Shown here in pieces: positions 1 through 5,498 of a stretch of DNA of 10,455 bases. The stretch comes from Candidatus Dormiibacterota bacterium (lineage in GTDB: Bacteria; Chloroflexota; Dormibacteria; Aeolococcales; Aeolococcaceae). The notes beneath the pieces were generated by a model. That model was given only the letters and a program-made list of their open reading frames with translations. It searched no databases and was not told where the DNA came from. The stretch's first letter is position 1; every line of letters starts with the position of its first letter. The stretch covers positions 3,108 through 13,562 of the forward strand of contig PLDZ01000170.1 in the NCBI GenBank assembly GCA_003136295.1. The letters are read 5' to 3'. The translations under genes were made by a program, and so were the position numbers.

Positions 1-72
1 CGGAGCGCCGCCGGTTCCCATGATCAGTCGCGACCGGAAGCGCTCTCCGGCGATGAGCAGGACGTCGTCCAC
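1..72 (-). CDS. thiG: Thiazole synthase ThiG, N-terminal fragment (cut by window start)
   Basis: The first 24 codons of a gene that runs off the left edge. They read (V/M)DDVLLIAGERFRSRL followed by IMGTGG, which matches the start of ThiG (short beta strand, then the R-L-x-x-GTG motif). ThiG forms the thiazole phosphate ring from deoxyxylulose 5-phosphate, dehydroglycine and ThiS thiocarboxylate, in the cytoplasm. The start is taken as GTG at 72, one base after the thiS stop (TGA, C, GTG), so translation is probably coupled to thiS. The order thiO-thiS-thiG supplies the glycine oxidase, the sulfur carrier and the synthase together. The call rests on few residues but the context is strong. Confidence 0.85.
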   Translation of the reverse strand, partial: MDDVLLIAGERFRSRLIMGTGGAP

Positions 73-73
73 G

Positions 74-280
74 TCAACCACCCTGGACCGCATGGAGGAT
101 CTCGAGGCGGTCGCCGGCGAGGAGCGTTGTGTCAGGCCAGCTCGCACGCAGCACCACATCGCCGTTTCTCGCAACCGCGATGCCGCGTTGCTCGGGCGGG
201 AGCTCCATCTCGCGCAGCAGGTCGGTCAGCCCCATTCCGTCGGCCACCTCCCGGCTCTCGCCGTTGACGACGATGATCAT
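74..280 (-). CDS. thiS: Sulfur carrier protein ThiS
   Basis: A 68-residue ubiquitin-like sulfur carrier. It starts MIIVVNGESRE, the usual beta1 strand with V-N-G, and ends in the diagnostic HAVQGG with a C-terminal Gly-Gly. In this family that tail is adenylated by ThiF and converted to a thiocarboxylate that donates sulfur to ThiG. The ATG at 280 is preferred over the upstream in-frame start at 343. It gives the normal family length, the extra 21 residues are not ThiS-like, and it forms a 4-base ATGA overlap with the thiO stop. A purine-rich GGGGTAGGGAC precedes it, but the overlap suggests coupling to thiO. thiG follows after one base. Confidence 0.93.
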   Translation of the reverse strand: MIIVVNGESREVADGMGLTDLLREMELPPEQRGIAVARNGDVVLRASWPDTTLLAGDRLEILHAVQGG

Positions 281-1395
281 GTCCCTACCCCGGCGGTACG
301 GCGGAACCGCGAAGGCGACCACGGCCGTGTGGCTTCGGGCCACGCGTCTCCCGCAAGCACGCTCGCGACCGCGTCGGCCGTGGCCGGCGCCAGGAGGTAG
401 CCGTTCCGGTAGTGGCCGGTCGCGATGATGAGCCCGGGGGTCGTCGAGTCACCAACCATCGGCATGTTGTCCGGGGAGCCGGGACGCAAGCCGGCCGACG
501 CCTCGAGCAGCTCCAGCTCGGCAACATCGGGGACGAGGGCGCGGGCCTCGCGAAGCAGCTCGTACACCGCGCCGGCGGTAACCGATGTGTCGAAACCGCG
601 CTCCTCGACCGTGCCCCCGATCACCACCCGGCCGTCTCCCCTGGGGAGGATGTACACGGAGCCGCCACGGACGGTTCGAGCGATCATCTCCGGCGCCCCG
701 CGCAGGCGGAGGATCTGGCCCTTCACGGGCCGTGCCGGCGGGCGGTCCTCGTCCGGAACTCCCTCGACCGCGCCGGACCAGCACCCGGCTGCGAGCACGA
801 CCGACGACGCCTCGATCCGCTCGCCTCGATCAAGAGACACACCGGCAGCGCGCCCGCTCTCGACGAGCAGTGACGCCCTGGAGCGATGGATCTGCACCCC
901 GAGCCGGCTGCACGCCTGGAGCAGTGTGGCGACCATGGCCCGAGGGTCGACCTGGTGGTCGGACTCCACAAGCATGCCGCCACGAATCGATGGTGAGAGC
1001 CCTGGCTCGAGGTCGCGTGTCTGGCGGGATGTGAGCCGCTCGACTGGAAGCTCAAGCTCCTGGCGGTACCGGTACTGGCGCTCCAGGGCCACCTGCTCGT
1101 CGGCGTCGATGGCGACGTGGAGCGTTCCGGTCTGGCGGTAGCCTGCGGAACGGCCGCCGTCGAGCTCGAGCTCGGCGATGAACGAGGGGTATCGCGCCGC
1201 CGAATTGCGGTTGATTGCGATCACGGCTTCCTCGCCGAACTCAGCTTCACCGACCGGAGCGATCATTCCCGCGGCGAAGTGCGAGGCGCCTGACCCCGGA
1301 TCGGGATCCACGACTGCCACGCTGAGGCCTGCTCGAGCGGCCCGCCAGGCCACCGCGAGACCGATGACACCCCCGCCGATGACCGCTGCGTCCAC
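277..1395 (-). CDS. thiO: Glycine oxidase ThiO (FAD-dependent)
   Basis: A 372-residue flavoprotein of the DAO/glycine oxidase family. ThiO oxidises glycine to dehydroglycine (iminoacetate), the nitrogen and carbon donor for the thiazole ring in aerobic thiamine synthesis. Visible features are the N-terminal Rossmann motif GGGVIG (residues 7-12) ending in acidic D30, the AAGMIAP segment (41-47) typical of ThiO, and the C-terminal GLRPGSPDNMPMVG and GHYRNGYLLAP (327-337), where the Arg fits a substrate-carboxylate contact. The start is GTG at 1395, with a clean GGAGG at 1402-1406 six bases upstream. It lies 26 bp behind the response-regulator stop on the same strand and overlaps thiS by ATGA. 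There is no room upstream for a TPP riboswitch. Confidence 0.95.
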   Translation of the reverse strand: MDAAVIGGGVIGLAVAWRAARAGLSVAVVDPDPGSGASHFAAGMIAPVGEAEFGEEAVIAINRNSAARYPSFIAELELDGGRSAGYRQTGTLHVAIDADEQVALERQYRYRQELELPVERLTSRQTRDLEPGLSPSIRGGMLVESDHQVDPRAMVATLLQACSRLGVQIHRSRASLLVESGRAAGVSLDRGERIEASSVVLAAGCWSGAVEGVPDEDRPPARPVKGQILRLRGAPEMIARTVRGGSVYILPRGDGRVVIGGTVEERGFDTSVTAGAVYELLREARALVPDVAELELLEASAGLRPGSPDNMPMVGDSTTPGLIIATGHYRNGYLLAPATADAVASVLAGDAWPEATRPWSPSRFRRTAGVGT

Positions 1396-1421
1396 GCGAA
1401 TCCTCCGCTACTGCTTCGAGT

Positions 1422-2147
1422 TTACGAGGACGGGTCGATTGCGCCGATTCGATCGAGGCGATAACCGACGCCAAAGACAGTGGTGATCCGGAAGGGAATC
1501 TGAGCGAAGGGCTCGAACTTCTCGCGGAGCCATCGGACGTGCACATCGACAGTCTTGGGGTCGCCGTAGAAGCGGTTGCCCCACACCGCAGCGATGATCG
1601 CCTGGCGCGAGAGGACGCGACCGCTGTTGCGCAGTAGCAATGAGAGGAGGTCGAATTCCCTGGGGGCGAGCCGGAGCTCCACGGTGTCGACGTGAACGGT
1701 CCGCGCCGCGCGATCGATCCGGAAGCCTTCGAACTCCTCGATCTCAGGTGCACCCGCCGGGCGCGCGCTCATATCCGAGCGGCGGAGCAGGGCGATGATG
1801 CGAGCGAGCAGTTCGTTGAAGGAGAACGGTTTGGTCACATAGTCGTCGGCGCCGAGTTGCAGGCCGACGACCTTGTCCACCTCGGTTCCCTTGGCCGTGA
1901 GCATGAGGATCGGCGTTGACGATTCCTGGCGCAGCACGCGGCATACCTCGACCCCACTCAACCCGGGGAGCATCACATCGAGAAGGATCAGGTCGGGTCG
2001 CTCCGTCCTCGCAACGATGAGTGCGTCGGGTCCGGTTGCGGCCTCGAGGACGTGGTACCCCTCACGGGCAAGGTTGTAGCGCAGCGTCTCGCGGATGGCA
2101 TCCTCGTCCTCGACCACGAGGATACGTTTGGCGACGGGGGACGCCAT
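1422..2147 (-). CDS. OmpR/PhoB-family response regulator
   Basis: A 241-residue two-domain transcription factor. The receiver domain (about 7-122) has the acidic pocket E13/D14, phosphoacceptor D57 in LILLDVMLPG, T84 in LMLTAKG and K106 in DDYVTKPF. The C-terminal winged helix (about 135-232) has L-x-PREFDLL, the SRQAIIAAVWG helix, VDVHVRWLREK recognition helix and the closing TVFGVGYR wing. Phosphorylation at D57 would drive dimerisation and DNA binding. The closest types are PhoB/RegX3-like regulators, but the regulon cannot be read from the sequence. The cognate kinase is almost certainly the divergent histidine kinase next door. The start codon lies directly behind a -10-like box, suggesting a leaderless mRNA. 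thiO follows 26 bp downstream and may be co-transcribed. Confidence 0.93.
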   Translation of the reverse strand: MASPVAKRILVVEDEDAIRETLRYNLAREGYHVLEAATGPDALIVARTERPDLILLDVMLPGLSGVEVCRVLRQESSTPILMLTAKGTEVDKVVGLQLGADDYVTKPFSFNELLARIIALLRRSDMSARPAGAPEIEEFEGFRIDRAARTVHVDTVELRLAPREFDLLSLLLRNSGRVLSRQAIIAAVWGNRFYGDPKTVDVHVRWLREKFEPFAQIPFRITTVFGVGYRLDRIGAIDPSS

Positions 2148-2159
2148 GAAACGAGCTTA
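2148..2159 (-). promoter_or_regulatory. Leaderless-type -10 box for the response regulator
   Basis: On the minus strand TAAGCT (2159-2154) fits the TANNNT -10 pattern and is followed by only CGTTTC before the ATG at 2147. No Shine-Dalgarno sequence lies between them. A transcript starting about seven bases after the hexamer would begin at or next to the A of the ATG, the arrangement typical of leaderless genes. I see no convincing -35 hexamer 16-18 bases upstream. Inferred from spacing and consensus only. Confidence 0.5.
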
Positions 2160-2194
2160 GCGGTTCGCCTCGATGGGCGCCGCCGGCCGCGAGC

Positions 2195-2208
2195 CTATAC
2201 TCGCCAGG
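2195..2208 (+). promoter_or_regulatory. Leaderless-type -10 box for the histidine kinase
   Basis: TATACT (2195-2200) matches the -10 consensus at five of six positions. It stands out in this GC-rich stretch, and eight bases follow before the in-frame GTG at 2209. Initiation would then fall at about 2207-2209, on or just before that GTG. The purine run GGAGGAG at 2211-2217 touches the later ATG at 2218, leaving too little spacing to act as a normal ribosome binding site. The two divergent -10 boxes are about 35 bp apart. Confidence 0.5.
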
Positions 2209-3261
2209 GTGGAGGAGATGAGCGCCGTCGAACTACTCTCCGGCTCGGGCGGCATCGATGTCCTGCGGGCGGTGGGACTCCTCCTTGATCCCGGCATCGT
2301 CGGTCTCGATGCTGATGGCCGGGTGCTCCTCGCCAACGAGCCCGCCCGCCGGTTGCTCGGGCTTCCACTCGTCGAGGGCTCGGATTTCGTCGCAGCTGAG
2401 GTGGACTACCGGCTCATCCGCCTGCTCGACGCCGCGCGCCAGAGCGGCCATGTCGAGGAGCGCGCGATCACGCTGCACGATCGTGACTTCAACGCCCGTG
2501 CGATCGCGCTCACCGGCGAGGTTGCGACCTTGCTGATGGTGCGCGACGAGACGCGCGTGCACCATCTCGAGCGAGTTCGCCGCGACTTTGTCAGTAACGT
2601 CTCGCACGAGTTGCGCACGCCGATCACCGCGGTGCAGCTGATTGCGGAGACGCTGGCGAACGGTGGCCTGGAGGACCCGGAGGCCGCCGCCGGCTTCGTC
2701 CGGCGGATCGGTCAGGAGGCGTCGCACATGGCGCAGATGGTCGAGGAGTTGCTCGAGCTGAGCACCATCGAATCCGGTCTGCGGCCGATGGCCAGGGAGC
2801 GTGTGCCGATCGCCGGACTGATGGGCAGCCTGGATCGACTCCGTCCTCTCGCCGAAAGCAAGGGCGTGTCACTCGACGTCAGCGTCGCGCCGGGAACCCC
2901 GGATGTGTTCGGCGACGCCTCGCACCTCGGCCAGGTGCTCCGCAACCTCGCCCATAACGCAATCAAGTTCACGCCGTCGGGCGGAAGCATCACGGTCAGC
3001 GCGATTCCAGGATCGGACGGGCACGTCGTGCTCCGCTGTCGCGACACCGGAGTCGGGATCACGCCGGCCGATCTGCCCCGGATCTACGAGCGCTTCTGGA
3101 AAGCGGACAGCTCTCGACAGCGCGACGGCGAGGGGTCGGGGCTCGGCCTCGCAATCGTCCGGCACGTGGTTGAAGCCCATGGGGGAACCGTGTCGGTGAC
3201 CTCCGAGCCTCGCCGCGGGACCGAGTTCCAGGTTGTGCTCCCCGCTGCCATGGACGGTTGA
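2209..3261 (+). CDS. PhoR-like sensor histidine kinase without membrane segments
   Basis: A soluble sensor kinase of 350 residues from GTG 2209. The N-terminal 120 or so residues look like a PAS fold (GIVGLDADGRVLLANEPARRLLG). The HisKA dimerisation domain follows, with the phosphoacceptor His133 in SNVSHELRTPITA, then the HATPase_c domain with N box (RNLAHNAIKFTP, Asn250), G1 box (DTGVGI), F box (YERFWK) and G2 box (GSGLGLAIV). It should autophosphorylate and pass phosphate to D57 of the divergent response regulator. No hydrophobic stretch is long enough to cross the membrane, unlike most PhoR/SenX3 proteins, so the signal is probably cytoplasmic or comes through a partner. The start is chosen from the -10 box spacing; ATG 2218 and ATG 2173 are alternatives. 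Confidence 0.9.
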   Translation: MEEMSAVELLSGSGGIDVLRAVGLLLDPGIVGLDADGRVLLANEPARRLLGLPLVEGSDFVAAEVDYRLIRLLDAARQSGHVEERAITLHDRDFNARAIALTGEVATLLMVRDETRVHHLERVRRDFVSNVSHELRTPITAVQLIAETLANGGLEDPEAAAGFVRRIGQEASHMAQMVEELLELSTIESGLRPMARERVPIAGLMGSLDRLRPLAESKGVSLDVSVAPGTPDVFGDASHLGQVLRNLAHNAIKFTPSGGSITVSAIPGSDGHVVLRCRDTGVGITPADLPRIYERFWKADSSRQRDGEGSGLGLAIVRHVVEAHGGTVSVTSEPRRGTEFQVVLPAAMDG

Positions 3262-3270
3262 TCCGCCGCG

Positions 3271-3304
3271 ATTGACCGGCTTGCTGCCGCAGAAGCCGGT
3301 TGGT
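3271..3304 (+). terminator. Hairpin between the kinase gene and the hopanoid operon, possible terminator
   Basis: A perfect 8-bp inverted repeat, ACCGGCTT (3275-3282) with AAGCCGGT (3293-3300), extends inward by CTG/CAG after one bulged G to a CCG loop. G-T and A-T pairs extend it outward to 3271/3304. It begins 10 bases after the kinase stop codon. The tract behind it is TTGGTTA rather than a clean run of T, so termination may be weak or Rho-assisted. An alternative role is a 5' element of the hopanoid operon or an operator. Confidence 0.5.
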
Positions 3305-3310
3305 TACCAT
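3281..3310 (+). promoter_or_regulatory. Candidate promoter of the hopanoid operon (weak)
   Basis: The 95-bp gap before the prenyl synthase is the only sizeable non-coding space upstream of the operon, so a promoter is expected here. The best pair I can find is TTGCTG (3281-3286) and TACCAT (3305-3310) with an 18-bp spacer. The -35 match is poor and overlaps the hairpin. GATAGT (3316-3321) is another possible -10 hexamer. The leader would end at a GGGGGAGG ribosome binding site (3346-3353), three bases before the ATG at 3357. Confidence 0.22.
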
Positions 3311-3356
3311 TCCGCGATAGTTAAGGCGTAGAAAGCTTCCTTGCTGGGGGAGGCCC

Positions 3357-4403
3357 ATGGCGGAACGCGTTCTCGACATCGATGCGTCGCCGCCGATCGA
3401 GGGGCAGCCGGCGCTTCTCGATCGGCACACCGATCTGCTCGACCACGGTCTGCGAAAAACCACGCCTCGCACCCGGGGACTGCTGCGGCAGATGTCCGCC
3501 TACCATCTCGGCTGGATTGATGCGCAGGGCCGCCCCGCGAACGAGCCCGCCGGCAAGCGGATCCGTCCTGCGCTGACGCTCTGGGCGTGCGAGTCGCTGG
3601 GGGGCAACCCGGCCTGGGCACTGCCGGCGGCGGTCGCGGTCGAGCTGATCCACAACTTCACCCTGATCCACGACGACATCCAGGATGGCGATCAACTCCG
3701 CCGCCACCGGCCGACGGTGTGGACGATCTGGGGCGCCGAGCAGGGCATCAATGCCGGCGATGGCATGTTCGCCAACGCGCTCAGCGGCCTGCTTGCGCCC
3801 GGACCGCGCCCTGGACGGAGGATGCGTGCTGCCCACCTGCTGAGCGGGGCGGTGGTCCAGGTGGTCGAGGGCCAGTGTCTCGACCTCGCGCTGGAAGGTC
3901 GTGCCGGGGCCCCCCAGGCGACCTATCTGCGCCTGGTCACGATGAAGACTGGAGCACTGATCGGTGCTGCGATGGCCGCGGGCGCGGTGCTTGCGGGAGC
4001 ACCACGGGCGGTTGCTCGGCGGTTCGACGCCGCGGGCAGATTGCTCGGCCTCGCATTTCAGGTACGCGACGACTGGCTCGGGACGTGGGGCGACCCTCAG
4101 GTCACCGGCAAGGGCCGGAGCGGCGACCTGCGCCGGCGTAAGCTCACCTACCCCGTGGTCGCGGCATACGAAGTGGCGACGCCGGCGCGGCGTCGCGAAC
4201 TGCGACGGCTCTTTCGCGAACGCGAGCCGGGCGGCGAGTTCCGGTTGCGGGCGCTCCTGGACGAGCTGGGTGGACCGGCACTGACCGCGGGCGTCCCGAT
4301 GGTGCTCGCACGCGATGCCATTGCCGCACTCACCGGCCTTGCGGACGAGTCGCTCACCGACTTCGCGGACCTGGCAATCCATGTTGCTGAACGCAACCGC
4401 TGA
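3357..4403 (+). CDS. Short-chain polyprenyl diphosphate synthase (FPP/GGPP synthase type)
   Basis: A 348-residue all-helical trans-prenyltransferase that condenses IPP onto allylic diphosphates. In this operon it presumably supplies FPP for squalene. Visible motifs are GKRIRP (66-71), the first Asp-rich motif DDIQD (106-110) preceded by HNFTLIH, and a second motif reading DDWLGTWGD (238-246). In the second motif the usual third Asp of DDxxD is a Gly, followed by GDP-x-x-TGK and DLRRRKLTYP, as in many actinobacterial-type members. Phe101, five residues before the first motif, and the absence of an insertion in that motif fit a C15-C20 product; chain length cannot be fixed by eye. GGGGGAGG precedes the ATG with a short 3-base gap. 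It is the first gene of the operon, and the following remnant ORF overlaps its last 23 bases. Confidence 0.93.
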   Translation: MAERVLDIDASPPIEGQPALLDRHTDLLDHGLRKTTPRTRGLLRQMSAYHLGWIDAQGRPANEPAGKRIRPALTLWACESLGGNPAWALPAAVAVELIHNFTLIHDDIQDGDQLRRHRPTVWTIWGAEQGINAGDGMFANALSGLLAPGPRPGRRMRAAHLLSGAVVQVVEGQCLDLALEGRAGAPQATYLRLVTMKTGALIGAAMAAGAVLAGAPRAVARRFDAAGRLLGLAFQVRDDWLGTWGDPQVTGKGRSGDLRRRKLTYPVVAAYEVATPARRRELRRLFREREPGGEFRLRALLDELGGPALTAGVPMVLARDAIAALTGLADESLTDFADLAIHVAERNR

Positions 4404-4620
4404 CTCGAGCACCGACGCGAACACCGGATCGCGCACGGCCTCGCGCAAGGACGAGCACCTGCGCATCAACATCGACGAAGGCGTTGCCGCCAAAGGCATC
4501 GAGACCGTCACGGTGATCCTCGAGGAGCTGCGCCTCGCCATGTTCTGCGTCGGCACGACGAGAGTCAGCGACCTGCGCAGCGACGCACGGCTCATCCGTC
4601 GCGACGGGCGGGCGCTCTGA
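4381..4620 (+). pseudogene. fni: Internally deleted type 2 isopentenyl-diphosphate isomerase (fni/idi2 remnant)
   Basis: A 79-codon ORF made of two pieces of IDI-2. Residues 22-40 (RKDEHLRINIDEGVAAKGI) match the conserved N-terminal R-K-x-x-H-L segment. Residues 45-66 (VILEELRLAMFCVGTTR then VSDL) match the C-terminal helix (EELRxAMFxxG...L) at the end of the enzyme. Nothing of the roughly 270-residue FMN-binding TIM barrel between them remains, so isomerase activity (IPP to DMAPP) is ruled out. The join, near 4498-4510, is in frame. ATG 4381 overlaps the prenyl synthase end by 23 bases, and the stop overlaps the hpnC start (TGATG). Codon use is still GC3-rich like its neighbours. A full fni here would make sense, balancing IPP and DMAPP for the upstream synthase. 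It could instead be a short real peptide or an assembly collapse. Confidence 0.75.
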
Positions 4621-5498
4621 TGGCGCAGCCCGCTGTGTCGATCGAAGCGGCCGACGCGTACTGCCGGCGTCTGGTCAGGCACTACGAGAACTTCACGGTC
4701 GCTTCTCGACTCTCCCCGCGATCGCTGCGTCGCGATCTGAGCCGCGTCTACGCGTTCTGCAGGTTCACCGACGATCTCGGCGATGAGAGCGGCGATCGTG
4801 CGGTGGCAATGCGACGTCTGCGACGGTGGCGTGACGAAACCCGGGAGAGCTTCGACCACGATGAGCGCACCCACCCGGTCCTGCTCGCACTCACCGACAC
4901 CGTCCGACGCTTCCGCCTGGAGGCACAACCCTTCGTCGACCTGATCGATGCCAACCTGCAGGATCAGCGCGTCGACACGTACGAGGACTGGGCTTCGCTG
5001 CGCGGCTACTGCACGCTCTCCGCCGCCCCGGTCGGCCGCATCGTGCTCCGCCTCTTCGACATCCGCGATCCCGCGGCCCTGGCGCTGAGCGACGACGTCT
5101 GCATCGGCCTCCAGCTCGCCAACTTCGCGCAGGACGTGTCGGTGGACAGACGCCTCGGCCGCACCTACCTGCTCCAGCGGGACATCCGGGAGCTCGGCAT
5201 CGACGGCGCGACGCGCGCGATGAGCGAACGCGCGCGGACGCTGCTCGACTCGGGATTCGCGTTGGAGTCGCTGGCGCCACCACGGCTGCGCGTGCAACTC
5301 GCGCTCTACCGCCTCGGCGGCACGGCGATTCTTGACGCGATCGCTGATGCCGGCTATCGCACCGCCGCACACCGTCCCGTCGTCGATCGCGCCGCGAGGG
5401 TGCGCATCATCGGTGCGGCCCTCTCGGCGGGCGTGCATCCCGGTGAAGCGCGGGTGGTCCGGGTGCCGGCGCGACCGGCGGGTGACCCGCATGCTTGA
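4620..5498 (+). CDS. hpnC: HpnC, squalene synthase-like (hydroxysqualene synthase)
   Basis: A 292-residue trans-isoprenyl diphosphate synthase of the squalene/phytoene synthase fold. In the three-enzyme HpnCDE route HpnC converts presqualene diphosphate to hydroxysqualene. Diagnostic features are HYENFTVASR (21-30), YAFCRFTDDLGDE with the first metal motif DDLGD (51-55), and the second motif QDVSVD (171-176) before GRTYL. The family more often shows NFWQD before the second motif; here it is NFAQD. The DDLGDE form separates it from the HpnD-type DDDAD of the next gene. Its ATG shares one base with the stop of the fni remnant (TGATG), and the upstream GGGCGGG is only a weak ribosome binding site, so translation is probably coupled. 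It ends inside the hpnD start region (8-base overlap). Confidence 0.93.
   Translation: MAQPAVSIEAADAYCRRLVRHYENFTVASRLSPRSLRRDLSRVYAFCRFTDDLGDESGDRAVAMRRLRRWRDETRESFDHDERTHPVLLALTDTVRRFRLEAQPFVDLIDANLQDQRVDTYEDWASLRGYCTLSAAPVGRIVLRLFDIRDPAALALSDDVCIGLQLANFAQDVSVDRRLGRTYLLQRDIRELGIDGATRAMSERARTLLDSGFALESLAPPRLRVQLALYRLGGTAILDAIADAGYRTAAHRPVVDRAARVRIIGAALSAGVHPGEARVVRVPARPAGDPHA

Noticed and set aside
281..343. Extended ThiS starting at 343
   Set aside because: The added residues come from the thiO 3' end in another frame. ThiS is normally about 65-70 residues and begins at the M-x-x-x-x-NG strand.
2173..2208. ATG 2173 as the histidine-kinase start
   Set aside because: It lies upstream of the TATACT hexamer and lacks a ribosome binding site. 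Its extra 12 residues (MGAAGREPILAR) look like read-through of promoter sequence. It is not fully excluded.
4315..4380. Longer start for the fni remnant at ATG 4315
   Set aside because: The extra 22 residues are Ser/Arg/Pro-rich and lie wholly inside the prenyl synthase coding region. ATG 4381 gives an N-terminus of normal IDI-2 length before RKDEHL.
5332..5490. Longer start for hpnD at 5332
   Set aside because: It would add 53 residues unlike HpnD inside hpnC. ATG 5491 matches the family N-terminus and gives an 8-base overlap.
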